The position numbers and the translations under genes were made by a program. The notes beneath the pieces are model-generated. The model did no database searches. It saw only the letters and a list, made by a program, of their open reading frames with translations, and was not told the origin of the DNA. A stretch of DNA of 64,000 nt from Rotaria socialis. Taxonomy: Eukaryota; Rotifera; Eurotatoria; Philodinida; Philodinidae. The stretch is from positions 422 to 64,421 of the forward strand of contig CAJNYU010000435.1 in assembly GCA_905331475.1 (NCBI GenBank). Direction: 5' to 3'. Below, one piece after another: positions 23,936-35,813 of the stretch (the first letter of the stretch is position 1; every line of letters begins with the position of its first letter).

Positions 23936-25190
23936 AAAAATATGGTAACAAGTGAAAGAAACGGATAATTCAATTCAAACGAGATACATATATAAATACT
24001 CATGAGTCAATAGCGACTATTCGTGCGTGCTGCTGGTGATGTAATCTACTCGATGGATGTATGGATGATTTGCATTTGTCACTTCCTTTGACAAAATATT
24101 TTGGTCTACTACAAAAAATAGTGAACAATTATAAAAATAATGACGTTTTAAAAGAGAGCACGAGGGCAAGTCAATGCATACAGGTAGCCAGACGCCTCTA
24201 ATGTGCATGTGTTTGGGTAAAACAATGATCGAATGATTAAAAAGATCGCTTAAAATGAAGCTGTTTTAATACGGTCTTAACATTATAAGTCAATGGTAAC
24301 CGATTAGAACCGTGTATTAATTCATTAAATTCAGTGTTTTCAACGTAAATTTTGACACAGATATTCACGAATCAATATCTACATAATAATTCTTTCTGAG
24401 ATTTACTGGTTCAATCTTGAGAAGCTGACAAACAATTGATTGTATCACGGCTAGAATAAATTAATATATCAACATCGCTGGAATATTCTAGAATAGCTGT
24501 ATTTTTGTTTTTATCAAGATGCAGTTTCTCTGTGCTGTTATCAAAATCGACACAATCATCATCGAGCTTTTACTGGTGACTATCTTCAATTCACCATAAT
24601 AGCTTGGTTTCATATTATAATTGTAGCCTAATTAAAAAAGTAAGTGTTTATGCAACCAAACATCGATTGAATCGTACGTGTAAATAGAATAGATAGAGTT
24701 TGAGTAAAACTAGAAATGTAAACCTTTCACATTCATAGTCCTCCATTGTTGATTGATCATTCGCTTAGAACTAGTAAGTTTCTCTGAGTACGATATTTAA
24801 ATTTAAAATCGATGCTTCGAAATGGTAAGTTATAAATAAATGATTTCAGCTTAGTTTATCGAAAAATTTCTCGTCTGAAGCAGAGTGCACTCTATTTAGA
24901 ACATTGCAAACTGTATATTCATCGGTTTCAGTTGAGCAAATAAAATATGATGCCATGATGTTATTGTTACTAGGATCAGAAGAAAATTCATTGCAGTACA
25001 AAAAAAGATTGGTAAGAGACGAAAACGTTTTGCCAGCCATGTGCAAGAATCTACTTTATTGAAATAGCAAATCTACGAAAGTGCAAAGAAATAATACTAT
25101 GAAAAAGAAAACATGATCAGTGAAATTAGCAGTCTCCGATTTTAGTCTTTTTTTGCTTCATGACTTTTTAAGGCAAACTTCAACCAAAAT
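23936..25190. other. Intergenic region, no gene seen
   Basis: AT-rich sequence between the dispanin remnant and the first transporter. The short minus-strand frame at 24846-25046 has no recognisable family. The part next to 25190 should hold the 3' UTR of the transporter. Confidence 0.4.
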
Positions 25191-25826
25191 TTATGCACTC
25201 GGTTTGACTTCATCAGTTGGTGCTAAAACAAACACCCGCAAGTTGAAGTATGAGTTATCACCTTTTTTCATTAAACTTGCGAATCCTATGTACCATAGTA
25301 TCACTGAAGTAAATATCCCAATGGCACCACCTGCCCGTGTCAAACCGTGGTCCCATAAAAGAAAATAGCTTGCCGTAAATAAAATATACGTTAACATCAG
25401 GAAAAAGAAGAACACAATCATAATTACGTTTGCTCGAATCGATGCAATTAACATAACTAATGTAAATATTGTCCATCCGAGATAGAAAATGCCTAACGCT
25501 TTGTATTGTACAGTTACATCTGTTACGAGACTGTAAAAGCTAAAGGTATTGGCATAAAGAGCACCGAGTCCAAACCAATAACCAGCATAAGAACAGAATA
25601 GAAGAGCATGATAATTGTTTCCAATGCGTAGTTCAAATAAACCAGCCAGAAATTGAATGAGACCACCATAGAAAAGTGCAAGACCCATCGCCATAGAAGG
25701 TGATGTTGAAATAGGAACAGTTGCACCAGCCATATTCATTGAATAAACAAACAATGTTAATGCAAAAGCACAGAAACCGATTGGTGCTGCATTATGTGCT
25801 CGAGGTCCTAATGCCGAATAGCTCAT
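25191..25826 (-). CDS. SatP/GPR1/FUN34/YaaH acetate transporter, copy 1 (N-terminal part altered)
   Basis: This family moves acetate/succinate (bacterial SatP, fungal Ady2/Ato) with protons across the plasma membrane through six helices. The 211-residue frame contains all six hydrophobic segments, the N-terminal signature as NAAPIGF in place of the usual NPAPLG, and YGGLIQFLAGLFEL plus GNNYHALLFCSYAGYW. Compared with copy 2, the first ~25 residues are disrupted. A matching start (MSADRNSLVIYQRFLEFE) lies upstream, near 25885, but about 4 bp are missing before the NAAP motif, so that frame runs into TGA. Translation from the ATG at 25826 would give a shorter protein that keeps all membrane segments. 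It may be functional with a new start, or a young pseudogene. The family's taxonomic spread (bacteria, fungi, protists, not animals in general) points to horizontal acquisition. Confidence 0.88.
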   Translation of the reverse strand: MSYSALGPRAHNAAPIGFCAFALTLFVYSMNMAGATVPISTSPSMAMGLALFYGGLIQFLAGLFELRIGNNYHALLFCSYAGYWFGLGALYANTFSFYSLVTDVTVQYKALGIFYLGWTIFTLVMLIASIRANVIMIVFFFFLMLTYILFTASYFLLWDHGLTRAGGAIGIFTSVILWYIGFASLMKKGDNSYFNLRVFVLAPTDEVKPSA

Positions 25827-25889
25827 TGAATTTCGAATTCAAGAAAACGCTGATATATCACTAGACTGTTTCTGTCAGCAGACATTTTT

Positions 25890-27167
25890 TAAATTGCAAA
25901 AATATAAATATTCTTATCTAAAGAGGACAAGATAATCAAATCGAATATTTTGTTAGTCTTAGTAAAATATGAAATCTTGTTGTAAATAATATTTTTATAT
26001 AAATTGAAAATGAAAAGAATGATTGTTGTTTGCGTTATAATATACGTAGTTTTACGAAAAGATGAAGGCTTTTCTCGTAGCTATTTAAATTAAAAAGTTA
26101 CTGAATTCTATGATCAAAATAAAAGAGTGCATTTATAAATAAAATAAATGTGTTCGATTGAAAGTTTCAATACGACCAGTTGCTTACAACGAAATTCGAA
26201 AAAAAGGTGAGTAGCTGAAAGTCAAGTTATTAAAATCATTCGATGAATCAATTTGATTGAAGACAATACTTGCGAAAAAAATATGATATTTGTTATGTCG
26301 AAATTATTATTGCACTATCAATATTTATTCTAGTTCCGACAAATCTGTGAAACTTTATCAAAACAAAAAATTTGTAAATCATATGTAAAACAAGATCCAT
26401 CGAATGTACATTTAAGATTTGTACTACGAGAAAAATCCAGCAGAGTGCAAAGTCAGAATAAAAATATTTTAAAAATACGTGAACAATCGGTTAACGTTTA
26501 AAATCAACTGAATGGCACCATGCTATTGGCCTCGGATAGTTTCATTAATATTCTATTTTTATTCTTTAACAAAAACGGGACCTCAAAGCATAGTGTGCAT
26601 TTTTTTGCATATTCATTTATCTTGCCAAATAAAGATAAAATATCATAGAAATTATCAAAGTTTAATTGGTATTTTACCTTTCTTCTGCAAGAATTTGCTT
26701 GATTTATCAAGTTTGAGTAGTCTTATTAAACTTGGCGAAGCACATCTAATCGTGTATAGATATCGAAGAAAAAACGTTTACTCTATTTCGACTTCTCTCG
26801 CATCTTACTTGAGCTATAAAATGAAACAGAAAATATTTCGATGTAAACTGAATAAAAGATACTGATTTTGCTCTTGACCGAAACATTGGTAGTTTTTTTT
26901 TCAATTGCTCTTTTACAAGAAATCGAAACTTGGACTTATAACTTCTATTCTCTTTCTTCTAAATAAATTGTCACCCGTCAAATAGCTTTTACATCACTTC
27001 GTACTTTTGAAGTAGAAGTCTCCGTAGTTACTCTGTTTGCCATTGATGATCTTAAAAGTTGTGTTCTTTTATTTTCTGTTTCTATAAGTTGAGATATTTT
27101 CTTTTCAAATAGTTGCATCTGTATCAGTGTCACAGTCAATCAATCGTGTAGTTTATTTTTAGTTTGT
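25890..27167. other. Intergenic region, no gene seen
   Basis: AT-rich sequence upstream of the first transporter, which must contain its promoter. A 117-codon plus-strand frame at 26512-26865 has no recognisable family and an intergenic-like composition. Confidence 0.4.
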
Positions 27168-27695
27168 TTTTGTGTACTAAAAAAAAAAAAGGAGTACATT
27201 ATAAAATCGGTCAGTGTGTCCGTCCGTCCGTTTATTCGATAACTCTTCACAATTGCATTCGATTGAGCTGAAATTTTGTGCGCAGAATTATCTTATCAAT
27301 ATCTAGGTCGAGTTCGAAGATGAGAAGGATCGGTCAAGAAATGGCTGAGTTATCGAAAAAATTGTCATTTTTGATCAGGCCATTCCTGAGGGGGAGTACA
27401 GGGATTTTTCAAAAAAACTTTTTTTTCTCAGAATTATCCACAACATATAAATCGACTCAGTTTTTAACGCTGATTCCGAATCTGATATTAGTTTTGAACT
27501 AAATCGTAGCTTTCTAATGAAACATCGCCTGAAAAACATCTCAAAATGCACAAAAACTGCATCCAGAAATCAAATTGCCTAGTTTCTCATGATAATTTTG
27601 GTGTTCCGACATTCTAGAATGACTCATATGTTCCATGCACTTTTTGCAGTACACATAACTCTCGGATGAAATCCGAAGTTTCCACATTTATTTTC
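27168..27695 (+). repeat. Dispersed repeat family A, copy 2 (longest copy)
   Basis: This copy begins TGTGTACTAAAAAAA, shows GGTCAGTGTGTCCGTCCGTC, CGAGTTCGAAGATGAGAAGG, CGAAAAAATTGTCAT and ATAAATCGACTCAG, and ends near GCAGTACACATAACTCTCGG. A 180-bp segment (27461-27640), flanked by TTTTT on both sides, is absent from copies 1 and 3. The shorter copies may therefore derive from one deletion between these short repeats. It is non-coding. Confidence 0.75.
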
Positions 27696-28760
27696 CTTTT
27701 ACAATGAAGTGAAAAAAACAAATCTCCCAAAACAACAACAGAAAGGTATACCCTCTGTCACAAGTGTATGAAAAATAAACCACAGGCAGATGCATTAGGT
27801 GACCAGGATTCTTTTATTAAACAGCATGGATACCTTTTGGGTGTGGGTGTCAACTGTATTGCTGATGCAGCTATTACTAATAACTCCTATTAACACTGGC
27901 ACTGATGCATGCACTTAGGCACATCCACACCAAAGATAAAAAAGACCACAAAATTCATACAAGAACCAAAATATATTACTTGATATTGCTCTATCTCGTT
28001 TTTGCAAATCGAGAAAAAACTTGATGCTATCAGAAAAAAGTAATAAGACACATGTACAAAGGAATCATACGCTTGGAATTCCAACATCAAATAAATATCA
28101 CTTCGAATGTATTGATAATCATTGTCGGTATTTCTGGTAGAATTCGAGTGTCGTCAACATTCACATTTCAAATTCATGCATATAACGTATCACATTATTT
28201 GAATAATGAAACATTAATTAGACGACTGATCGTAGAGGGTATTTTTGTTCTACTTAATTCTTGTCCACATGTAGAAATCAAGCACATAGCAAAACATTTC
28301 TCAAATAAACTGCATCAGTTTAGAATCGTGAATGAATCTTACAAATAAGTTTTTAGTTTGTTTCGTCGATCTGGCATATCCACTCTCAATGTTTTACTTG
28401 GAGCGTAGAAAATGTTATATTGTACATGGGAATCAATTAACTCGAATCAGTCTATGTTAAAATATCTGTCTTCTTGTATATTTCATACGCCTTGACTTAA
28501 TTAAAGAATAAAACACATAATGTAATGATTTTATTGTTTTTTTAATAAAGAAAACTCGATGACAGAAAAAAAGAAAAATACCAAAAACCTGGGTAAAAAG
28601 AATCATCGTCGTTGCGTGAAAGAAAATGAGAAGGGATATTTATTTCAAATTCTAGACTTATAACAGTGCAAGAAACATCTCAGCTAAGAATTGATGATCT
28701 GCGCAAAAAACGAGTCCTACATTTCAGTTTTGCTTTTACGACATAGACTTCAACCAAAAT
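27696..28760. other. Intergenic region with one telomere-like motif
   Basis: GGGTGTGGGTGT lies at 27839-27850. A 98-codon plus-strand frame at 28052-28348 has no recognisable family. Otherwise the region is AT-rich, with the 3' end of the second transporter gene near 28760. Confidence 0.4.
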
Positions 28761-29459
28761 TTATGCGCTCGGTTTGACTTCATCAGTTGGTGCTAAAACA
28801 AACACCGGCAAGTCGAAGTATGAGTTATCACCTTTTTTCATTAAACTTGCGAATCCTATGTACCAAAGTATCACTGAAGTAAATATCCCAATGGCTCCAC
28901 CTGCCCGTGTCGTACCTTGGTCCCATAAAAGAAAATAGCTTGCCGTGAATAAAATATACGTTAACATCAGGAAAAAGAAGAATACAATCATAATTACGTT
29001 TGTTCGAATCGATGCAATTAACATAACTAATGTAAATATTGTCCATCCGAGATAGAAAATACCTAATGCTTTGTATTGTACAGTTACATCTGTTACGAGA
29101 CTGTAAAAGCTAAAGGTATTGGCATAAAGAGCACCGAGTCCAAACCAATAACCAGCATAAGAACAGAATAGAAGAGCATGATAATTGTTTCCAATGCGTA
29201 GTTCAAATAAACCAGCCAGAAATTGAATGAGACCACCATAGAAAAGTGCAAGACCCATCGCCATAGAAGGTGAAGTGTTTACAGGCACAGTTGCACCAGC
29301 CATATTCATTGAATAAACAAACAATGTCAAAGCAAAAGCGCAGAAACCGATTGGTGCTGCATTGTAAGGTTGACCTCCTGATGACGGATATTTTTTCATC
29401 AAACTTTCGAATTCAAGAAAACGTTGATATGTTACTTGGCTTTTACTGTCAGCAGCCAT
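28761..29459 (-). CDS. SatP/GPR1/FUN34/YaaH acetate transporter, copy 2 (intact)
   Basis: An intact, intronless 232-residue six-helix protein on the minus strand, starting at the ATG at 29459. The N-terminal cytosolic stretch (MAADSKSQVTYQRFLEFESL) leads into NAAPIGFCAFALTLFVYSMN. The Ala in place of the first Pro of the NPAPLG signature is shared with copy 1. YGGLIQFLAGLFEL and SYAGYWFGLGALYAN follow, and the tail ends APTDEVKPSA. Length is between E. coli SatP (188) and yeast Ady2 (283). Expected role: proton-coupled uptake or export of acetate or related monocarboxylates at the plasma membrane. It lies 3.5 kb from copy 1 in the same orientation, and the coding parts are nearly identical, so this is a tandem duplication. 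It was most likely acquired from bacteria or fungi, before duplication. Confidence 0.92.
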   Translation of the reverse strand: MAADSKSQVTYQRFLEFESLMKKYPSSGGQPYNAAPIGFCAFALTLFVYSMNMAGATVPVNTSPSMAMGLALFYGGLIQFLAGLFELRIGNNYHALLFCSYAGYWFGLGALYANTFSFYSLVTDVTVQYKALGIFYLGWTIFTLVMLIASIRTNVIMIVFFFFLMLTYILFTASYFLLWDQGTTRAGGAIGIFTSVILWYIGFASLMKKGDNSYFDLPVFVLAPTDEVKPSA

Positions 29460-30924
29460 ATTTGAAATTGAGTCTTTTTAAATATAATAATCTAAAGAGA
29501 AAAAGTTAATCCATATAGAATACTTCATTTTTCCCAGTAAATTCTAGCTATTCAATTCGAAAAAGTTTGTCAGGGTAGGTCCATTAGATGTACTATTTCT
29601 AAATTAGCGAGTTACAGTGGTTACCAGTGTATTTAGCTGACAGAGTTGCCGACTCAATACGTTTTAAAAGCGGAAGCTTTGCTCGTTCAGTTTTCATCAT
29701 AGCGTAAACTTGTATTGTTGGCAACTCTCGGGCTTCTAAGCGTTTGAAACTCGTTCCCTATTCATAGCCATTGCTTTTTTTTCTTCAATATATTGAGAAC
29801 AGCATGAAAACAAAGGAATTCTATTTAGAAATTTGTTTTTTGATGTGTACTTATGATTAGAATTGATTGCTCATTGACATGAAGCAATTGAGAGAGATGG
29901 GGGTCTTGAGAATGAAATTTCATATTAGTCGATATGGTTTCTAATTGAAAAGGAAGGAGATTGATAAAGCGGCAAACTTCGTCTTATAGCTAACACTTAC
30001 CATTTCCTTCTAGAATATCGATGAACTCTACCAATGAATTCAATTTTATTGCTGAGATAAGACAATGCATCTCTCAAAAAATACAAATGCGTCTGTGTTA
30101 TTTTTTGTCATTTTAAACACAGTAATTCCCTTCGATTATACATTTTTAGTCTCCATCAAAAACTTCCTTCATCCTCAAGTGTATTTTGAAATATATATAT
30201 GACGATTCCGTTTCTCATTTAGAATAAAAATAAAGTATTATTAATATTACCAAAGATTTTTTACATAAAGTTTTCATCTATAAAAATCTTACTCCCACTA
30301 AACGATGATTAGTCTCTAATTCGAGTCAGTGGATTCTATCTAGTCATCTAAGGTGTGTGAGAAAAAAATCTCAAACTTCATAAAGACTTTGTCACATCCT
30401 ACCTGTATTTAAAATAAACTTAAGAGAAACTTCTCGATTTAAAACGAATAAAAAATATCGATTTTATACTCGACCTTAAAGAGTGTAGTTTTTCTGTCAA
30501 GTATTCTTGTAAGGGAAATTAAAATTTTGCACAATAACTTATTCTCTTTTTCACGACGAAGCTGCTGTGACGCCTTATATACTTTCTGCATAAAGTCATT
30601 TTGTTGAACTAGAAGTATCCTTAGTAGCTCTGTGTTTCGTTGTTCACAATCTATAAAAAAGAAATTACGCTGTTTAATTTCTTTTTGTATAAGTGGATAT
30701 ATTTAGTTCTCAAATAAATGCAATGGTTGCCTAGTGCAGCACAAACAAATAGCATGACTAAAAATAACAACCTCGAAACATTATTTCAAATTGTCATTTT
30801 GTTTTAGTGATGAAATCAACATAATAGACTTTGTGGAAAAGAATAAGTATACATCGTACAACCTTATGAAACAAATAAATACTAGAGAAACGAATAGAAT
30901 AACAAGGTCTTTATTAACAAGTCA
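29460..30924. other. Intergenic region upstream of transporter copy 2
   Basis: AT-rich with no recognisable gene or repeat. The part next to 29460 should contain the promoter of the transporter. A 66-codon frame at 30791-30991 runs into repeat A and is probably not a gene. Confidence 0.4.
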
Positions 30925-31690
30925 TTTTTGTGTACTCAAAAAATGGGTACACTCTAGATTCGGTCAGTGCGTCCGGTCGTTAACACGATAACTCTTGAAA
31001 GCCTCATCCAATTGCCATGAAATTTTGTACACAGAATGATCTCATCAATATCTCAGTCGAGTTCGAAGATGAGAAGGATCCGTCAAGAAATGGCTGACTT
31101 ATCGAAAAAATTGTCATTTTTGACCAGACCATCCCTGAGGAGGGTGTTACGCTCTCAGTGATGTCGACTGATGTGCAGCTATTAAAAATATCAGGAGCCA
31201 CAATAACTGTTTATGACCAATTGGAGTAACGATAAGAATTATGACTTGGCTAAGGATACCAATGATTTATTGAACAAGACAAGATAGAGAAACGAACGAG
31301 AGTTATTCAACAATAGTTCAAAGAATTAGCGTTGAGTATGTTGAAGAACAGTTGAGAATAGAAAAGAAGAAAAAGGCAATGGAATTTTCTTCTACTATTT
31401 TGTTGACAAAGATGAATATATAGTAACTGATTTAGAAGAAAAAACAGTACGTAAAAAATACATTGATTTTTATATATTGGCGCGTCCGAGAAAAGAAACG
31501 ATTAATTATACTCATATAGAAAAGAATATATATATTAATAAAATCAGTAGTGACCGTACCGTCACAGAGGGGTACAGGGAATTTTTCAAAAAAAACTTTT
31601 TTCTCAGAATTATTCAAAACATATATAAATCGACTCAGTTTTTGCAGTACACGCAACAATCGGATGCGAATCCGATGTTTCCTCATTTAT
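30925..31690 (+). repeat. Dispersed repeat family A, copy 3, split by a solo LTR
   Basis: The first part (30925-31144) has TGTGTACTCAAAAAA, CGGTCAGTGCGTCCGGTCG, TGAAATTTTGTACACAGAATG and CGAGTTCGAAGATGAGAAGG. The second part (31567 to about 31690) continues with GTACAGGGAATTTTTC, ATAAATCGACTCAG and GCAGTACACGCAAC. Removing the inserted LTR and one copy of its 5-bp duplication restores the order of blocks seen in the uninterrupted copies. Like copy 1, it lacks the 180-bp segment. Confidence 0.8.
31145..31566. mobile_element. Solo LTR of an LTR retrotransposon (422 bp), fossil
   Basis: The insert begins TGTTAC and ends GTCACA (the TG..CA ends of LTRs) and is flanked on both sides by GAGGG (31140-31144 and 31567-31571), a 5-bp target duplication. 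It interrupts dispersed repeat copy 3. No internal region or genes are present, so it is a lone LTR, the usual result of recombination between the two LTRs of an element. The perfect target duplication suggests a fairly young insertion. The family cannot be named from this piece; Gypsy-like elements commonly make duplications of this size. Confidence 0.78.
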
Positions 31691-34600
31691 TTGTTTTAAC
31701 TTTGAAAGACAAAAAATTAGGCGTTCATCTCACGTTGCACGTAATCAAAAAATCAGCAATAGACAAAAAATCGATCGGTGAGATAAATGTTCATTTCAAG
31801 CGGAAAATGCCGTTCAGGTCAAAAATGAATTCTTTTCCCGTCCTGTCTATAACAGAAGACAAACTATATAAGTACGTATAAGTCAGCGTGTGTACACTAA
31901 ATTCATATCGAGTACTTTTGTCGTCACTGTTCAGAAAAGATATCCATTCATATACAACGTATTTCATGCTATACAGAACTTTACAAACACCAAATATGAG
32001 TAGTTTTCATTTTCATTTTCATTCTTCACATTTCTTCTTTCCCAACGATTCATTGAAATCAAATTTCCTATCAGCTCTTTGACATTCGTCACGCATCATC
32101 ACAAAACTATGACAGCTTTCGCTTATATCGCAAATGATTTTCGGCATCCCACCTTCATGCAAATTTACCCATCATTGTTTTAACCAAACTCAACCAAAAT
32201 CTAACCGACTGTAAATTTTCCCAACATCCTCAGTACCGTGCAAACTCCTTTTTCTCTTATCGCGAATACCTGCATGTCCATTTCGATTGCATACGAACGC
32301 ATTTTTCTCTATAGGAAAAATAATATTTCATTTATCTAAACTTTTTTCGCATTGAGTTTTTCATTTTCCCGCTGCAAATTCATTTTTACAGTGGTTTGAC
32401 GTTATCGGGGGAACGGGATATTTTCGTTACTGTTTTTATGTTTAGTGTCTGTATCGTAAGTTTAGTTTTTAAGCATTTTTGACCTGAATTCCATTTTTCC
32501 GCTTGAAACGAGCATTTATGTCACCGATCAAATATTTGTCTAATCCTTTTAACACAAAGACCAGATAAAAATTCAATTCTTGCATAAAGACTAACATAAA
32601 CTCCGTTCAATCTAAGCTGAAGCACGCAGTATATTGAACCGAACGAGTGACTATATTACTCAAAGATCAGTAAAACATCGAAGTTTAATTGAACAGAGTT
32701 GCAGAGCAAATTTTCCGCTTTTACAAACGAATTTGGTTTACTTATGTAACCATCGATAAGATTTTGCATGTTTATTCTTCTTTTTATTTTTGTTCATTTT
32801 AGAGAGTCACCTATTTCATTCTCTTAGTGTTAATGTCGTTTGCTTTTACCGACGTTGATCATGCATTTCACAACTTCTCTATCAAGCCTTCGCCTTCTGC
32901 ATAATTTACATGCGAACCATACTATTTGTTTTACTTGTTCTCCAATGTGATATTAGTACTTTCCGTCTTTTATTCGTTTCTAAGTATACTTTATTGCCCC
33001 AAAGTACCCTCACCCCAGACCCGAGTTAATAGAAAACGTCGAATGAGTACAATAAACTAAACAGGTCTGCAGTAAATATACGGTGATCCGTTTACCCTAA
33101 TATTTTTTATTACCTGAGGGTGTGAGGAAAGGTTGTAGATATGAGTTGTTTTCATGTAAAAAAAAACAGGATAAGAATCAGATGAAAATCGATTGACAAA
33201 CGATTAAAACTAGGTAGCAGAACTACAGCGCTTTCAAAAACATTTTCATCTTTTTGTTACCCTCTGTTTTAAATTGAGTATGGCCAAACACACGGGTCAT
33301 ATATATATCAACAGTTAGATACGTATACATCATATCCAGTTTCAATATTTGGTTTGGATTGAAAGAATTAAGGAGTAGTAAGTAATCAATTTGCGATTGA
33401 TTATTGAATAGTTGTTGATGAAAATCATAGCAAATAGCTAGCATGGGAACTGTGTAGTACGCCTAAATCTACACTCAGAGTCAAAATACCCACTGCCGTG
33501 TCATGCTTTTCATTAAAAGGTGTTTTTTTCGATTACTCTTGCATGTATCATGCTAAAGAAATCTCTTAAAGCGAGTGAACAGCTTGCATATCTTCCGTTC
33601 TGTAAAGATATTTGTTATTTTAACTTTACCCGATGAAATTTTTTTTCAACATGGATTTCTACAACAGTGATTTATTTTTTGCATCTATTTGTTCGCACAT
33701 AATTCTTCATTTTTCTCGTCAAAGGGTACCTGTATTTATACTGTACCATGTTGTGGCCATAACAGTTCAGCGGCGATGGTGATGTGGCGAGCGATGATGA
33801 TTATGCCTCCTTTAGAACTACGATTCAACAAAGCCTTTCGGAAAAACCTTCACACGCAGGCGAGTACAGTGCTGGCCCAGTCAGTCCCATTTCGGCGACT
33901 TCTGACTTCGGTTGCTACTTGAATGTCCAACTGAGTGGAAAAAAAAGTAACAAGTTATCGTTACTCAGGTCAATTGAAAGACGATATGGTCATTATTCGG
34001 TTTTACCATCACGATGCAAGACTTCAGCATGACTTTGTTGTGTTTGAAACAAATTGAAGGCATGCTTTTATAGTGCATTTAATAGGTGTGACGAATAAAA
34101 ACAATGGCACCGTTCTCTGTATACAAATCAAAGATACTGCATGAAAACCGTCTGAAGAAACTATTCAACAAAGTAATTCAACAGTTAAAATGCTAAAAAG
34201 ATCGCATCGAAACATTTTTAATGGGCTTTGGGTCGCACCAACTTGGCTTACGCAACTTTCGACACGCTTCACACGATATAGCAAAATATCTCGCACTGGA
34301 AGATGCCCGAAACTCGACCTAAATTGCCATCATACACACTGTATACATAAGACTTTTCCTGTCCCTTTCAATTTTTATATTCTGAATCATGATGTCAAAT
34401 ATGTCTTCTTTATTTTTCTGCATGCAAAAAGGATATGTGAATAATATTGCATGTTTGGGTTATTTTATTTCCCTATCTGACGTGAATATTCTTCTGAACA
34501 AGCCTTTTGGCGGTTGTCAATAAAATATACTAAAACAATACTTGCAACCTTTATTGGGAAAAGTATTTTTCAAAATTGCCTTTATGATGCTTCTAAGACA

Positions 34601-34955
34601 CATTCAAAGGGTACCATAAAACTATTGATCATTGTAGGTTCATGCAATGAGTAAAAATATTGTAGCAGCGGAAAACAGAATGATCTCAACTATCATACGT
34701 AACCAATTAAATACAGAAGGCATGCATTTGGAAGTCGAAATTAATAACTGTTCAATAATTACCGATATGAAAACTAATCATTATTGAAGTAAATTCCGAC
34801 AAATTTTACGCTCTGTCCATGTAGAAAATCTTTTGTATGATTAGATTGAGCTGAATAGTCTACTTGCAAATAATAGCTATGACAAAGATTTATTCTTATT
34901 ATTAAGGGTTGCAATAACTATGAGCGTATCCGGAAAAGAAGATGATTATTGGCTA
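31691..34955. other. 3.3-kb region without a recognised gene
   Basis: The region is mostly AT-rich. A patch at about 33740-33960 is clearly richer in GC and has two overlapping open frames; one continues across the patch with many Asp and Ser codons (SGDGDVASDDDYASF...). It could be a gene fragment or an exon, but no family is recognised. Nothing else was identified. Confidence 0.4.
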
Positions 34956-35262
34956 CCCTGAAAAAAATAAAGGAGGTTTACAGAACCCTCCGAAAAGGTT
35001 CTGTAGATTTTCAAAATGCTCCAAATGTGTTCAAAGTCTCAAAAGAAGGATAAAAATTTTGAAAGAACCTTTTTTTGGTGTCTTTAAAGGAAAAAAAGGT
35101 TCTGTAAGAGATGGTTCTGCACTTGGGTAAAACGCAGAACCTTCAAAAGGTTCTGTCAAAATTTTTATCCTTCTTTTGAGACTTTGAACACATTTGGAGC
35201 ATTTTGAAAATCTACAGAACCTTTTCGGAGGGTTCTGTAAACCTCCTTTATTTTTTTCAGAG
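34956..35262. mobile_element. 307-bp foldback MITE flanked by TA
   Basis: Inverted arms of about 110 bp (34956-35065 and 35153-35262) begin CCCTGAAAAAAATAAAGG and CTCTGAAAAAAATAAAGG (right end, reverse complement). They contain GGTTTACAGAACCCTCCG and GATTTTCAAAATGCTCC. TA lies directly before (34954-34955) and after (35263-35264), as for Tc1/mariner-type insertions. The centre contains further GGTTCTG/CAGAACC units. No protein is encoded. Confidence 0.85.
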
Positions 35263-35264
35263 TA

Positions 35265-35813
35265 GTTCAAATGAAAACGCTTTCGAACTCAAAAGTGCAC
35301 TTTGTTAAAGAATTATTTCAGTATGCATAGGTGAACATTAACCTACATTTACTCATCGCTGATCATATCCACCAACGTCCTCAACCACTGTTTAATAGGA
35401 TTCATTCGAAACGATATCCAAGTCATATTCATGTTATCATAAAAACATACTATGAGTGTACTCTCAAATACTGTACCTGAAAGTCTTGCGTTCGATATCT
35501 AATATGAAGAAAAATAATTTTATGATTCTCTTAAATATAAATTGGGCCCATTGTTTTGTATCAGATTCGTAGTACAAAATTTCCTTCGAGAGAACTCTTT
35601 TTCCAAACTGCAGTAGGAATTCAAGATACTTCGCTGCTACATTTAGCGACTATCAACAAGCAGAAATAAGCATTTTCGACTGCAAAACCTTCTCGCTCAT
35701 GTCTAACAACCTCTCTATATAGATATAAGAATTGGAGAATTAAATTATGTAACATGTCAATATGAACTCCTCGTATTTTAAGCAGTTCCATGATCCTTTA
35801 TTTGATTTCTATT
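35265..35813. other. Spacer, no gene seen
   Basis: AT-rich sequence between the TA-flanked MITE and the decayed minus-strand frame. No feature was recognised. Confidence 0.35.

Noticed and set aside
35031-35270. 79-codon minus-strand and 62-codon plus-strand frames with the same peptide
   Set aside because: They come from the two arms of the foldback MITE.
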